Shown: positions 1-7,801 of the stretch, in pieces | Position numbering within the stretch: position 1 is the first letter of the stretch | How the letters are laid out: each line of letters starts with the position of its first letter | NCBI GenBank assembly: GCA_002398365.1 | Contig: DGYK01000056.1 | Coordinates: 68,418 to 91,742, forward strand | DNA from: Flammeovirgaceae bacterium UBA5008 | GTDB lineage: Bacteria > Bacteroidota > Bacteroidia > Cytophagales > Cyclobacteriaceae | Length of the DNA stretch: 23,325 nt | Direction of reading: 5' to 3' | Notes under the pieces: model-generated | Databases searched by the model: none | Seen by the model: only the letters and a program-made list of their open reading frames with translations | What the model was told of the DNA's origin: nothing | Translations under genes and position numbers: made by a program

Positions 1-641
1 TCCAGAACTGGTACCCCGGCGATGCCGAGGGCAAAGGTGGCATCTACAACTTCGTTACAAAACGTGGTCTTTGTTTTGGCGATCATTCCAAGATTTCGTG
101 GACGCAGGTAGAAACAGGCTCGGCAATCACCTGGAAGTATCCTTCGTGTGTATTGAAAGGTGATTATTCCATGGGTGAATTTTACTCAGTGGCCGTTACC
201 AACAACTACCAACAAGCTGATACCGGCACAAAGATGATTCACATTGGTAAAAACACCAAGTCTCGCATTGTGTCGAAGGGAATCTCAGCCGGAAAATCAC
301 AGAACAGCTACCGAGGTCAAGTACATATCATGAAGCGCGCGAGCAATGCACGCAACTTCTCGCAATGCGATTCACTGTTGATGGGCGATCAATGCGGAGC
401 ACACACGTTCCCTTACATTGATGTAGAAAATCAAACCGCTCGCATAGAACACGAAGCAACCACCTCCAAAATTGGTGAAGATCAAATCTTCTACTGCCTG
501 CAGCGCGGTATCGATGAAGAAGCAGCCTTGGCTTTGATCGTCAATGGCTATGCAAAAGAAGTTTTAAATCAGTTGCCAATGGAGTTTGCCGTGGAGGCAC
601 AAAAACTGTTGGCGTTGACATTAGAAGGAAGTGTTGGTTAA
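1..641 (+). CDS. sufB: SufB, Fe-S cluster assembly scaffold subunit (C-terminal part only)
   Basis: The reading frame is open from the window edge (codons begin at position 3), so the 5' part of the gene lies outside. The first visible residues, QNWYPGDAEGKGG and then NFVTKRGLC, are the conserved SufB core. Further on, ARNFSQCDSLL carries the conserved cysteine that corresponds to the sulfur-accepting Cys405 of E. coli SufB, and RIEHEATTSKIGEDQ is the conserved C-terminal block shared by SufB and SufD. In known systems SufB forms the SufBC2D scaffold in the cytoplasm and receives persulfide sulfur from SufE. The frame stops with TAA 14 bases before sufC, so the genes are clearly in one operon. 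Family assignment is essentially certain. Only the C-terminal 212 or so residues can be judged. Confidence 0.97.
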   Translation, partial: QNWYPGDAEGKGGIYNFVTKRGLCFGDHSKISWTQVETGSAITWKYPSCVLKGDYSMGEFYSVAVTNNYQQADTGTKMIHIGKNTKSRIVSKGISAGKSQNSYRGQVHIMKRASNARNFSQCDSLLMGDQCGAHTFPYIDVENQTARIEHEATTSKIGEDQIFYCLQRGIDEEAALALIVNGYAKEVLNQLPMEFAVEAQKLLALTLEGSVG

Positions 642-655
642 TAATTGAATTTAGT

Positions 656-1411
656 ATGTTATCTATAAAAAATTTACAGGCGCGTATCGGTGAGAAAGAG
701 ATTCTGAAAGGAATCAATTTAGAAGTAAATGCCGGTGAAGTTCACGCGATTATGGGACCGAACGGTTCCGGTAAAAGTACGCTGGCATCTGTGCTGGCTG
801 GTCGTGAAGATTATGAAGTAACCGGAGGCGAAGTGGAATTCAATGGAAAGAATATTCTCGAATTGGAGCCCAGCGACCGAGCTGCGGAAGGAATTTTCCT
901 CGCATTTCAGTATCCGGTAGAAATTCCGGGTGTAAGCACGATCAACTTCATGAAAACTGCTGTGAATAAAATCCGTCAATACCGCGGACAAAGCCCGTTG
1001 GATGCAGTAGCCTTCTTGCAATTGATGAAAGAGAAAATGAAGTTGGTTGAAATTGATCAATCACTTCTCAGCCGTTCCCTCAATGAAGGTTTCTCCGGAG
1101 GTGAAAAGAAACGCAACGAAATTTTTCAAATGGCTATGCTTGAGCCTAAGTTGTCGATCTTAGACGAGACAGACTCTGGCCTGGATATCGATGCATTAAA
1201 AATTGTGGCGAATGGCGTAAATTCATTGCGCTCCAAAAACAACGCCACCATTGTGGTGACACACTACCAGCGCTTATTGGATTACATCGTTCCTGATTTT
1301 GTACATGTGCTTTACAAAGGCAAAATCGTGAAATCAGGTACGAAGGAGTTGGCTAAAGAACTCGAAGCAAAAGGATACGATTGGATTAAAAATGAAGTAG
1401 CACTCGCTTAA
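656..1411 (+). CDS. sufC: SufC, ABC-type ATPase of the SufBCD complex
   Basis: This 251-residue protein has the normal SufC length. The Walker A motif GPNGSGKST is at residues 34-42, the ABC signature is the SufC-type FSGGEKKR, and the Walker B/D-loop region reads ILDETDSGLD, close to the family's LDEIDSGLD. The H-loop histidine is in VVTHYQR. SufC powers the conformational change of the SufB-SufD scaffold and is cytosolic; there is no membrane partner as in transport ABC proteins. The ATG start gives the expected N-terminus (MLSIKNLQ). The gene sits between sufB (14-base gap) and sufD (3-base gap), so it is translated from the same mRNA. Confidence 0.97.
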   Translation: MLSIKNLQARIGEKEILKGINLEVNAGEVHAIMGPNGSGKSTLASVLAGREDYEVTGGEVEFNGKNILELEPSDRAAEGIFLAFQYPVEIPGVSTINFMKTAVNKIRQYRGQSPLDAVAFLQLMKEKMKLVEIDQSLLSRSLNEGFSGGEKKRNEIFQMAMLEPKLSILDETDSGLDIDALKIVANGVNSLRSKNNATIVVTHYQRLLDYIVPDFVHVLYKGKIVKSGTKELAKELEAKGYDWIKNEVALA

Positions 1412-1414
1412 CGT

Positions 1415-2716
1415 ATGACTACTGCTACCGAATCCATATTGAAACAAATCCTGGAGAGCTCCACTCCTGCTTACTTTGAGGCGGGAAATGAGGGTCGTAA
1501 AAAGGCTTTGGCCCAACTTTCAGAAATTGGATTACCTACATCCAAATCAGAAGAATATCGATTTACACCCATCACGAAGGCGTTGGAGAAAAAGTTTACG
1601 TGGACAAGCTCCACCCCTGCTTTATCTACAATTTCGATTGATTCATTTTTACCGGCTATTGGCGATACACATCGGATCGTCTTTCTGAATGGTCGATTCT
1701 CTAAGAACCTTTCTCAACTCGAAGGATTAGAACCGAATGTAGTCGTGTCTACTTTTGATGCAGCCGACTCTAAAACCAAATCAGTGATTCAATCGCTGTT
1801 GGGTACCATCAGCAAAACAGGGGATGCTTTTGCGGCAATGAATAGTGCTTTCTACCTGGAAGGAATTTTCATTCATGTGCCGGCCAACACGCAGGTGTCC
1901 AAACCCATTTTGGTGTTGCACCTCAACGATGCGCAAGAAAAACAAGTTATCGCACATACACGATTGCTCGTTTCTATCGAAAAAGGCAGCAGCTTATCCA
2001 TCATAGAAAAATCGGATTCGCTGGGAACGGAACCTTGTTTCCACACATTCATGGAAGAGATGATGGTAGCGGAAAACGCTACACTTGACTACTGTAAAAT
2101 TCAAAACGATGCAGGCGCTGTGCATCAGGTTTCAAATACCTTCATCGCGCAAGCAGATAGCAGTCGGGTGAATACATTTACGCTTACGCTGAATGGCCAG
2201 ATTATCCGAAACAATCTGAACATTCAGATCAATGGCGAACAGTGCGAGTCTCACTTCAATGGATTGTATCTGGTGAATGGAAATACGTTGGTAGACAATC
2301 ACACAGTTGTCGACCATCAAAAGCCCAACTCATTCAGCAATGAAATGTATAAGGGCATTATGGACGATCAGTCCAAGGGTGTTTTCAATGGAAAGATCTA
2401 CGTTCGGCCGCATGCGCAAAAAACAAACGCATTTCAATCGAATAGAAATATTCTGATGAGCGAAAATGCCACCATCAATACCAAACCGCAATTGGAGATT
2501 TGGGCTGATGATGTGAAGTGTTCCCACGGATGTACTACCGGTCAATTGGATGAAGAAGCTCTTTTCTATTTGCAAGCCCGTGGCATACCACACGCCTCCG
2601 CGAAAGCGATGTTGCTTTACGCTTTTGCCTTGGATGTACTTAGTGTAGTTAAAAACGAAAACTTAAAAGCCTATCTGGATCAGTTGATTTCAGAAAGACT
2701 TCATAAAAACTTTTGA
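1415..2716 (+). CDS. sufD: SufD, Fe-S cluster assembly protein
   Basis: This 433-residue protein is of usual SufD length. It has the variable N-terminal helical region followed by a long beta-helix core of the SufB/SufD family. The conserved C-terminal part, from about residue 310, includes DDQSKGVFNGKIYVRP, ATINTKPQLEIWADDVKCSHG and TTGQLDEEALFYLQARGI, which are classic SufD signatures. It pairs with SufB in the SufBC2D scaffold and is thought to help iron entry. The start codon lies 3 bases after the sufC stop, and the stop is 1 base before sufS, so translational coupling is likely. Nothing is missing or broken. Confidence 0.97.
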   Translation: MTTATESILKQILESSTPAYFEAGNEGRKKALAQLSEIGLPTSKSEEYRFTPITKALEKKFTWTSSTPALSTISIDSFLPAIGDTHRIVFLNGRFSKNLSQLEGLEPNVVVSTFDAADSKTKSVIQSLLGTISKTGDAFAAMNSAFYLEGIFIHVPANTQVSKPILVLHLNDAQEKQVIAHTRLLVSIEKGSSLSIIEKSDSLGTEPCFHTFMEEMMVAENATLDYCKIQNDAGAVHQVSNTFIAQADSSRVNTFTLTLNGQIIRNNLNIQINGEQCESHFNGLYLVNGNTLVDNHTVVDHQKPNSFSNEMYKGIMDDQSKGVFNGKIYVRPHAQKTNAFQSNRNILMSENATINTKPQLEIWADDVKCSHGCTTGQLDEEALFYLQARGIPHASAKAMLLYAFALDVLSVVKNENLKAYLDQLISERLHKNF

Positions 2717-2717
2717 T

Positions 2718-3956
2718 ATGAGTGCTGTGCTCACTCCTGTTTTGAATATCCAAAAAATCAGAGAGGAATTTCCGATTCTTCATCAACATGTGAATGGCAA
2801 ACCTCTGATCTACTTCGACAACGCAGCCACCAACCAAAAGCCAAAAAGAGTCATAGAGGCGCTGACGAATTATTACCAAAACGACAACGCCAATATCCAT
2901 CGTGGTATTCATACGTTAGCCGAAAGAGCGACTCGTGCTTACGAGGAAACGCGTTTAGCGATGCAGGCATTCATTCATGCTGAGCACATAGAAGAAATCA
3001 TCTTTACACGTGGTGTTACAGAAAGTATTAATCTTGTAGCCTCGTCTTACGGGCGCGCATTTTTAAAGGAAGGTGACGAGATTATCATTTCCGGATTAGA
3101 ACATCATTCCAACATCGTTCCTTGGCAACTGATCGCAGAAGAAAAGAAAGCGACCATTCGGGTGATCAATATCACTCCTAGCGGTGAAATCGATCTGGAT
3201 CATTTCAAATCGTTGCTCAACTCAAAAACCAAAATCGTTGCGGTCAATCATGCATCCAACAGTTTAGGAACCATCAATCCCATCAAAGAAATCATTGCAT
3301 TTGCACATGATTTCGGTGCCGTGGTGTTAATTGACGGAGCGCAGGCATCAGCCCACTTACCGATCGATGTGGTTGCGTTGGATTGTGATTTCTATTGCAT
3401 CTCCTCGCACAAGATGTATGGTCCCACCGGCACCGGAATTTTGTACGGTAAAAAGGAGCTGTTAGAGAAAATGCCTCCTTATATGGGTGGCGGTGAAATG
3501 ATTAAGAACGTGTCATTCGCCAAGACCACGTACAATGACCTGCCTTACAAATTTGAAGCTGGTACACCCAATATTGCTGATGTTGTAGCGCTCAAAGAAG
3601 CGATAGATTTCATTAATGATTTGGGCAAAGAAAACATCGCGGCTCATGAACATGAGTTGTTAGTTTATGCCGCGGATCGCTTATGTGAAATTCCTTCTGT
3701 TCGATTGATAGGCACGGCATCGCAAAAAGTAAGCGTTCAGTCATTTGTCATTGAAGGAATACATCCATTTGATATTGGACAGATGTTAGATGCCCGTGGA
3801 ATTGCAGTTAGAACCGGGCATCATTGTACCCAGCCCTTGATGGATCACTTTGGTTTGGAAGGAACGGTACGCGCATCGTTTTCGGTTTACAACACCAAAG
3901 AAGAGATTGATGCCCTTTTGGAAGGATTAAAGAGAATCGTTAAATTTCTTAACTAA
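2718..3956 (+). CDS. sufS: SufS, group II cysteine desulfurase
   Basis: This PLP-dependent enzyme (412 residues) takes sulfur from L-cysteine, leaving alanine, and carries it as a persulfide for Fe-S assembly. The PLP lysine is K232 in CISSHKMYGPTGTG, the PLP-ring aspartate is D206 in LIDGAQA, and the catalytic cysteine is C370 in RTGHHCTQPLMDHFG. The RxGHHC context is the group II (SufS/CsdA) type rather than the longer IscS loop, which agrees with a sufE gene nearby as activator. The N-terminus (IREEFPILHQHVNGKPLIYFDNAATNQKP) is also typical. It follows sufD by one base. Confidence 0.97.
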   Translation: MSAVLTPVLNIQKIREEFPILHQHVNGKPLIYFDNAATNQKPKRVIEALTNYYQNDNANIHRGIHTLAERATRAYEETRLAMQAFIHAEHIEEIIFTRGVTESINLVASSYGRAFLKEGDEIIISGLEHHSNIVPWQLIAEEKKATIRVINITPSGEIDLDHFKSLLNSKTKIVAVNHASNSLGTINPIKEIIAFAHDFGAVVLIDGAQASAHLPIDVVALDCDFYCISSHKMYGPTGTGILYGKKELLEKMPPYMGGGEMIKNVSFAKTTYNDLPYKFEAGTPNIADVVALKEAIDFINDLGKENIAAHEHELLVYAADRLCEIPSVRLIGTASQKVSVQSFVIEGIHPFDIGQMLDARGIAVRTGHHCTQPLMDHFGLEGTVRASFSVYNTKEEIDALLEGLKRIVKFLN

Positions 3957-3966
3957 ACAATTGGTT

Positions 3967-4269
3967 ATGGAAAACGAACAAAGAATAGTTGAATTGCTGG
4001 CCGAAACACTGATCAAATTTGATCAGATGATTGATGAACAGAAACAAACAAATAAAAGGCTTGAGAATGTTGAGCGTACCCTTTCTGAGATGGAAACGAG
4101 CTTGGTAAGTGTCGATAATAGACTTGAAAAAGTAGAATCGGGTGTTGTTAAATTAAATCTACAATCAACAGAAAACACGCGCGCCATCATCAAATTAGCC
4201 AACGAAGTTGAAAACATCGCCCATTTGCACGAACGAGTAACCAAGTTAGAGAAAGCAGTTTATAAATGA
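3967..4269 (+). CDS. Small coiled-coil protein of unknown function inside the SUF operon
   Basis: About 100 residues, almost entirely predicted helix, with heptad-like spacing of hydrophobic residues (for example the stretch RLENVERTLSEMETSL and later VDNRLEKVESGVVKL), so a dimeric or trimeric coiled coil is likely. It has no cysteines, no signal peptide and no membrane segment. The start is taken at ATG 3967; a TTG two codons upstream is less likely. Its stop overlaps the sufE start in an ATGA arrangement, which implies translational coupling with sufE and argues that it is a genuine gene. I do not recognise a named family. Similar short coiled-coil proteins are often annotated as hypothetical. 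A role in Fe-S assembly can only be guessed from the location. Confidence 0.8.
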   Translation: MENEQRIVELLAETLIKFDQMIDEQKQTNKRLENVERTLSEMETSLVSVDNRLEKVESGVVKLNLQSTENTRAIIKLANEVENIAHLHERVTKLEKAVYK

Positions 4270-4697
4270 CCATCAACGAAACCCAAGATCAGATTATCAG
4301 CGAATTTTCCTTGTTGGATGGTGACATGGAAATGACGGTATTCTACATCATGGAGTTAGGTCAGAAATTGCCGGAAATGAATCCAACTGATAAAACGGAG
4401 TTGAACGAAGTAAAGGGTTGTCAATCCAAAGTTTGGCTTACATGCAGAATGGAGAATAATGGCCTCCACTTTTCAGCCGACAGCAATACCGCTATCACCA
4501 AAGGATTGGTGAGTTTGTTAGTCAGAATTTTCCATGGGCAAAGTCCGGATGAAGTTTTATCAGCTGATCTTTACTTCATGAAAAAGATTGGCATGGAACG
4601 CTTTATCGGAACACAGCGTTCCAATGGTTTTGCCGCCATGATCAAGCAAATTAAAATGTACGCTTTAGCCTTCAAATCGCAATTGACAGCACACTAA
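4266..4697 (+). CDS. sufE: SufE, cysteine desulfurase activator / sulfur acceptor
   Basis: This 143-residue protein has the SufE fold signature. The active cysteine is C52 in VKGCQSKVWL, followed by the SIRT-like FSADSNTAITKGLVSLLVRIFHGQSPDEVL block and the C-terminal QRSNGFAAMIKQIKMYA. SufE accepts the persulfide from SufS C370 and hands it to SufB, increasing desulfurase turnover. The start overlaps the previous stop by the ATGA motif, and the next gene begins 3 bases after its stop. All conserved residues expected for an active SufE are present. Confidence 0.96.
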   Translation: MTINETQDQIISEFSLLDGDMEMTVFYIMELGQKLPEMNPTDKTELNEVKGCQSKVWLTCRMENNGLHFSADSNTAITKGLVSLLVRIFHGQSPDEVLSADLYFMKKIGMERFIGTQRSNGFAAMIKQIKMYALAFKSQLTAH

Positions 4698-4700
4698 CCA

Positions 4701-5048
4701 ATGGAAGAAGCTACAATCAATAACGTTTCCACGCCTGAGTCGGGCATCAACCTGCGCGACAAGGTTTTGGCTGCCATTAAAACAGTCTATGACCCTGAAA
4801 TTCCTGTGGACATCTACGAACTCGGACTGATATATGAAATCAATATTTTTCCGGTAAATAATGTGTTTATCCGCATGACCTTAACCTCGCCTTCCTGCCC
4901 TTCGGCAGAGGTTATTCCGGGTGAAGTGGAGCAACGAATCAAAGAAATTGAAGGAATTAATGATGTGAAAGTAGAAATCACGTTCGACCCACCCTATTCA
5001 CAAGACATGATGAGCGAAGCGGCTAAATTGGAACTAGGCTTTATGTAA
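4701..5048 (+). CDS. SufT-like DUF59/MIP18-family Fe-S maturation protein
   Basis: A 115-residue single-domain protein of the DUF59 (MIP18) family. Visible signatures are VYDPEIPVDIYELGLIYEI near residues 29-47, the block LTSPSCPSAEVIPGEVEQ containing the conserved cysteine C66, and the terminal FDPPYSQDMMSEAAKLELG. Members next to suf genes (SufT and relatives) help mature or deliver Fe-S clusters to client proteins. PaaD-type relatives belong to phenylacetate degradation, but the neighbours here point to the Fe-S role. It is 3 bases downstream of sufE and is plausibly the last core gene of the operon. Confidence 0.9.
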   Translation: MEEATINNVSTPESGINLRDKVLAAIKTVYDPEIPVDIYELGLIYEINIFPVNNVFIRMTLTSPSCPSAEVIPGEVEQRIKEIEGINDVKVEITFDPPYSQDMMSEAAKLELGFM

Positions 5049-5116
5049 TTTTGTTATCAATTGAACCTCAAATAAAAAGATAAAACAATAACCTTAACTA
5101 ATCTGAAACAAACCAT

Positions 5117-5533
5117 ATGTATCCCGAACACTTAGTTGCCCCGATGCGCACCGATTTAACGGTGGCCGGATTTACAGAATTAAAAACTGCTGATGCTGTT
5201 GATAAGGAATTGAAAGACCAGAAAGGAACCACTTTGTTGGTAATCAATTCTGTGTGTGGTTGTGCCGCAGGTGCAGCACGCCCAGGCATTAAATGGGCGC
5301 TGCAAAATTCTGAAAAGAAACCAGCACATTTGACTACCGTATTTGCCGGTGTGGATAAAGAAGCTGTTTCGAAAGCAAGAGAATACACACTTCCTTACCC
5401 TCCATCCTCTCCTGCCATTGCTTTATTTAAGGATGGCGAGCTGGTGCACTTTGTAGAGCGTCACCACATCGAAGGCAGAAATGCTCAAATGATCGGCCAA
5501 CATCTGGTTGAGGTGTTTGACGAATTCTGCTAA
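5117..5533 (+). CDS. BrxA/BrxB-family bacilliredoxin (YphP/YqiW family)
   Basis: This 138-residue protein matches the BrxA/BrxB family throughout: MYPEHLVAPMRTDLT at the N-terminus, the redox motif CGC (C47, C49) in NSVCGCAAGAARPG, and a C-terminal KDGELVHFVERHHIEGR block. In Firmicutes these thioredoxin-fold proteins remove bacillithiol from oxidised protein cysteines. Here the position behind the SUF genes suggests a link to thiol protection or Fe-S stress, which is inference. A 68-base gap separates it from the SufT-like gene. No clear promoter consensus was seen in the gap, so read-through from the SUF operon is likely. A terminator follows. Confidence 0.92.
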   Translation: MYPEHLVAPMRTDLTVAGFTELKTADAVDKELKDQKGTTLLVINSVCGCAAGAARPGIKWALQNSEKKPAHLTTVFAGVDKEAVSKAREYTLPYPPSSPAIALFKDGELVHFVERHHIEGRNAQMIGQHLVEVFDEFC

Positions 5534-5554
5534 TCAAAACTTAATGACCAAGAG

Positions 5555-5579
5555 AGAGCCCGTGAAATCGGGCTCTTTT
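5555..5579 (+). terminator. Rho-independent terminator after the SUF/bacilliredoxin operon
   Basis: A perfect 8-bp stem, AGAGCCCG (5555-5562) with CGGGCTCT (5569-5576), a 6-base loop and a short T run. It starts 22 bases after the bacilliredoxin stop and overlaps the last codon of the converging antiporter gene. Confidence 0.85.
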
Positions 5580-7170
5580 AGTTTGTTTCCAGTTCTAAAT
5601 CGATACGCGCCTCCTCCAGATCCAATTCGTGCTCCAGTTTTCGAAGTGCCTCCGCACTGATTTGCTTTTCCTTCGCCAGATTTTCTAATACCACCCGCTC
5701 TCGATTAATCAATTCGCGCTGTATGCGGTGAAACTCCTGGATCTCTTCTTCCGATAATTTATTGTCAGTGTTTTTATTGAGGCGTTGAATGCGGATTTCA
5801 TACTTCGATTTGATCTGCGCTAATACGGCATCATTCAAACCTAGGGAATAATTCTCTTCTATGTGTTCTATCACCGAAGTAGCAATCTTAAATCGAGCGT
5901 GATCTTCTTCTACTCTGCCTCCGGCATCTTCTTTAATTCCCAACTTCTTCACCAAGGCCGGCAGCGTAGTTCCCTGCAATACCAGCGTAGCAAAAATTAC
6001 GGCAAACGTGAGAAAGATGATCATGTCCCGGTTCGGAAAAGGAGTCTGATCTTCGAAGGCCAACGGCAATGCAAGGGCCGCTGCCAGTGATACCACTCCT
6101 CGCATCCCCGACCAGGCCACAATCGACACAGATCGGATACTTGTTTCCGGCTCACGCTCTCGAATGCCCTTGCTGAGCCAGCGAGGAATGTAAGCTCCCG
6201 GAAACACCCAAACAATCCGCGCAATAATCGTAGCAATGCTCACCAAAAAGCCATACCACAACAACGTGCCGAATGAATGATTTTCAATATGCGATAAAAC
6301 CGTTCGCAACTGCAATCCAATCAAAATAAAGATGACACCATTTAATATAAACGTCACCGTATCCCAAGTAGAATATGCTTGAATTCTGGATTGATGCACA
6401 AAAATCTTGGACGATCGCTGACTCAGAAATAAACCACATGCTACCACTGCCAACACACCTGAAACGTGAATGCGCTCGGCCAGCAAATACGCCACATAAG
6501 GCGTGATGAAAGTAAGGGTTGTATCAGTAGTTGGATTATTGGGCGTGATTCGATGAATCCAATAAAACAACTGACCTATCGCGAGTCCAATCACAATCCC
6601 AACTGTGGCTACATAAATGAAGTTAATAGTAGCCAGCCAAAAGATAAATGTACCAGTGGCAGTCGCCAGTATTGCATAGCGCATGGCAATCAAACCGGTA
6701 GCATCGTTTACTAAGCTCTCTCCTTCCAAAATGGTAATCAACCGCTTGGGCACGCCTAACCCTTTTGTTGCAGCGGTAGCAGCCACGGCATCGGGTGGAG
6801 AAATAATAGCACCCAACACAAAAGATTCAGCCCATCCAAAACCGGGTATAAAGTAATGCGCTACGAAAGCCACCAAGGTGGTTGTAAATAAAACGCATCC
6901 AAATGCCAGTAAAGAAATAGGTCTGCTGGCTGCCTTGAAATCATTCCATGAGGTTGTCCAAGCGGCTGAATAAAGTGCAGGTGGCAAGAAAATCAGAAAT
7001 ACGACCTCCGGATTTAGTTCTACGATGGGCAGATTCGGTATAAGACTAATACCAATACCTGCCAGTACAAGTAGCACCGGATAAGGAACTTTAATACGAT
7101 CAGTAACTTCAGCCAGTGCGGTAACAACTGCTAAAAGAAGAATGATAACGGTAATCTTTTCTAAATGCAT
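5578..7170 (-). CDS. CPA1-family Na+/H+ antiporter
   Basis: A 530-residue polytopic membrane protein with about a dozen hydrophobic segments over residues 1-415 and a hydrophilic, charged, coiled-coil-like C-terminal tail (about 420-530) in the cytoplasm. Family motifs are LGAIISPPDAVAATA near 119-133, the ion-binding LEGESLVNDATGLIA with the paired N155-D156 typical of electroneutral CPA1 exchangers, and WSGMRGVVSLAAALALP in a late helix. It exports Na+ (possibly K+ or Li+) in exchange for protons and so serves pH and salt homeostasis. The substrate cannot be read from the sequence. The ATG start gives a first hydrophobic helix immediately. It is transcribed alone, converging on the SUF operon. 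Confidence 0.93.
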   Translation of the reverse strand: MHLEKITVIILLLAVVTALAEVTDRIKVPYPVLLVLAGIGISLIPNLPIVELNPEVVFLIFLPPALYSAAWTTSWNDFKAASRPISLLAFGCVLFTTTLVAFVAHYFIPGFGWAESFVLGAIISPPDAVAATAATKGLGVPKRLITILEGESLVNDATGLIAMRYAILATATGTFIFWLATINFIYVATVGIVIGLAIGQLFYWIHRITPNNPTTDTTLTFITPYVAYLLAERIHVSGVLAVVACGLFLSQRSSKIFVHQSRIQAYSTWDTVTFILNGVIFILIGLQLRTVLSHIENHSFGTLLWYGFLVSIATIIARIVWVFPGAYIPRWLSKGIREREPETSIRSVSIVAWSGMRGVVSLAAALALPLAFEDQTPFPNRDMIIFLTFAVIFATLVLQGTTLPALVKKLGIKEDAGGRVEEDHARFKIATSVIEHIEENYSLGLNDAVLAQIKSKYEIRIQRLNKNTDNKLSEEEIQEFHRIQRELINRERVVLENLAKEKQISAEALRKLEHELDLEEARIDLELETN

Positions 7171-7359
7171 CGAGATAAATAGTCTTCAAGTAAAGAGTTG
7201 ATCAGGTACCATCCAATGTAGGCATCCCGTCTAACCATACTTAGTATATGGAACAATTAATCTAGGAAAAGTAATAGCTTATTATTCCTTATGCAATGGA
7301 CTATACAATTTTCCGAATTAATAATGTGGCCACCGAACCTTTTTGCTGGATGCTTGTTT

Positions 7360-7367
7360 TAACTTTG
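7360..7367 (+). promoter_or_regulatory. Bacteroidota-type -7 box (TAACTTTG) immediately before the pterin genes
   Basis: TAACTTTG matches the TAnnTTTG consensus and ends 4 bases before the ATG at 7372. A TTTG is at 7342-7345, with a 14-base spacer, which is shorter than usual. If this box is used, transcription would begin at or next to the start codon, giving a leaderless or nearly leaderless mRNA. Confidence 0.5.
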
Positions 7368-7371
7368 ATTG

Positions 7372-7782
7372 ATGAAAATAGCCGTATCCCGTAAGGAACA
7401 TTTCAATGCCGCCCATCGCCTGTTTAATCCGGCATGGTCTCATGAAAAAAATAATGCCGTTTTTGGTAAGTGCAATAATCCGAATTACCACGGTCATAAT
7501 TATGAGTTGATTGTCACACTCATTGGCGAACCCGATCCGGAAACCGGCTACGTATACGACTTGAAGCTGCTAAGTGATATAATTAATGATCACGTTCTGA
7601 AACAATTTGATCATAAAAACCTTAATTTAGATATCACCTTCTTTGCCAACCTGAACCCTACCGCTGAAAACATTGCCGTAGTCATCTGGAAGATTTTGAG
7701 GGAACGAATTGAAAGCCAGTACGAATTAAAAATCAAGTTGTATGAGACCGAAAGAAATTTCGTTGAATATCCTGCCCATTAA
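7372..7782 (+). CDS. 6-pyruvoyl-tetrahydropterin synthase / QueD family enzyme
   Basis: A 136-residue COG0720 protein. Zinc ligands are H15 (FNAAHRL), H40 and H42 (YHGHNYEL). The catalytic set is C34, D80 and H81 (QFDHKNLN), and a substrate glutamate is in LYETERN. Cys to HGH spacing is C-x5-HGH (FGKCNNPNYHGHNYEL), the arrangement of animal 6-pyruvoyl-tetrahydropterin synthases, whereas queuosine QueD enzymes have C-x3-HGH. The start ATG at 7372 is preferred to a TTG just before it. It is followed directly by folE, whose product, dihydroneopterin triphosphate, is its substrate. The family is certain. The choice between biopterin and queuosine pathways rests on motif spacing, and no queC, queE or queF is present in this window. 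Confidence 0.92.
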   Translation: MKIAVSRKEHFNAAHRLFNPAWSHEKNNAVFGKCNNPNYHGHNYELIVTLIGEPDPETGYVYDLKLLSDIINDHVLKQFDHKNLNLDITFFANLNPTAENIAVVIWKILRERIESQYELKIKLYETERNFVEYPAH

Positions 7783-7801
7783 GCCACACGATGAAGATGA
7801 C

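Noticed and set aside
5863..6714. Plus-strand ORFs opposite the antiporter (5863-6090, 6466-6714)
   Set aside because: Shadows of the well-supported minus-strand membrane protein; low-complexity translations.
7231..7247. Small palindrome around CCATACTTAGTATATGG
   Set aside because: Short and imperfect beyond an 11-base core; expected often by chance in AT-rich intergenic DNA.
7742..7801. Longer folE start overlapping the pterin synthase gene by 41 bases
   Set aside because: The ATG at 7802 gives the conserved N-terminus with normal operon spacing. The upstream start remains possible, but nothing in the extra 20 residues supports it.
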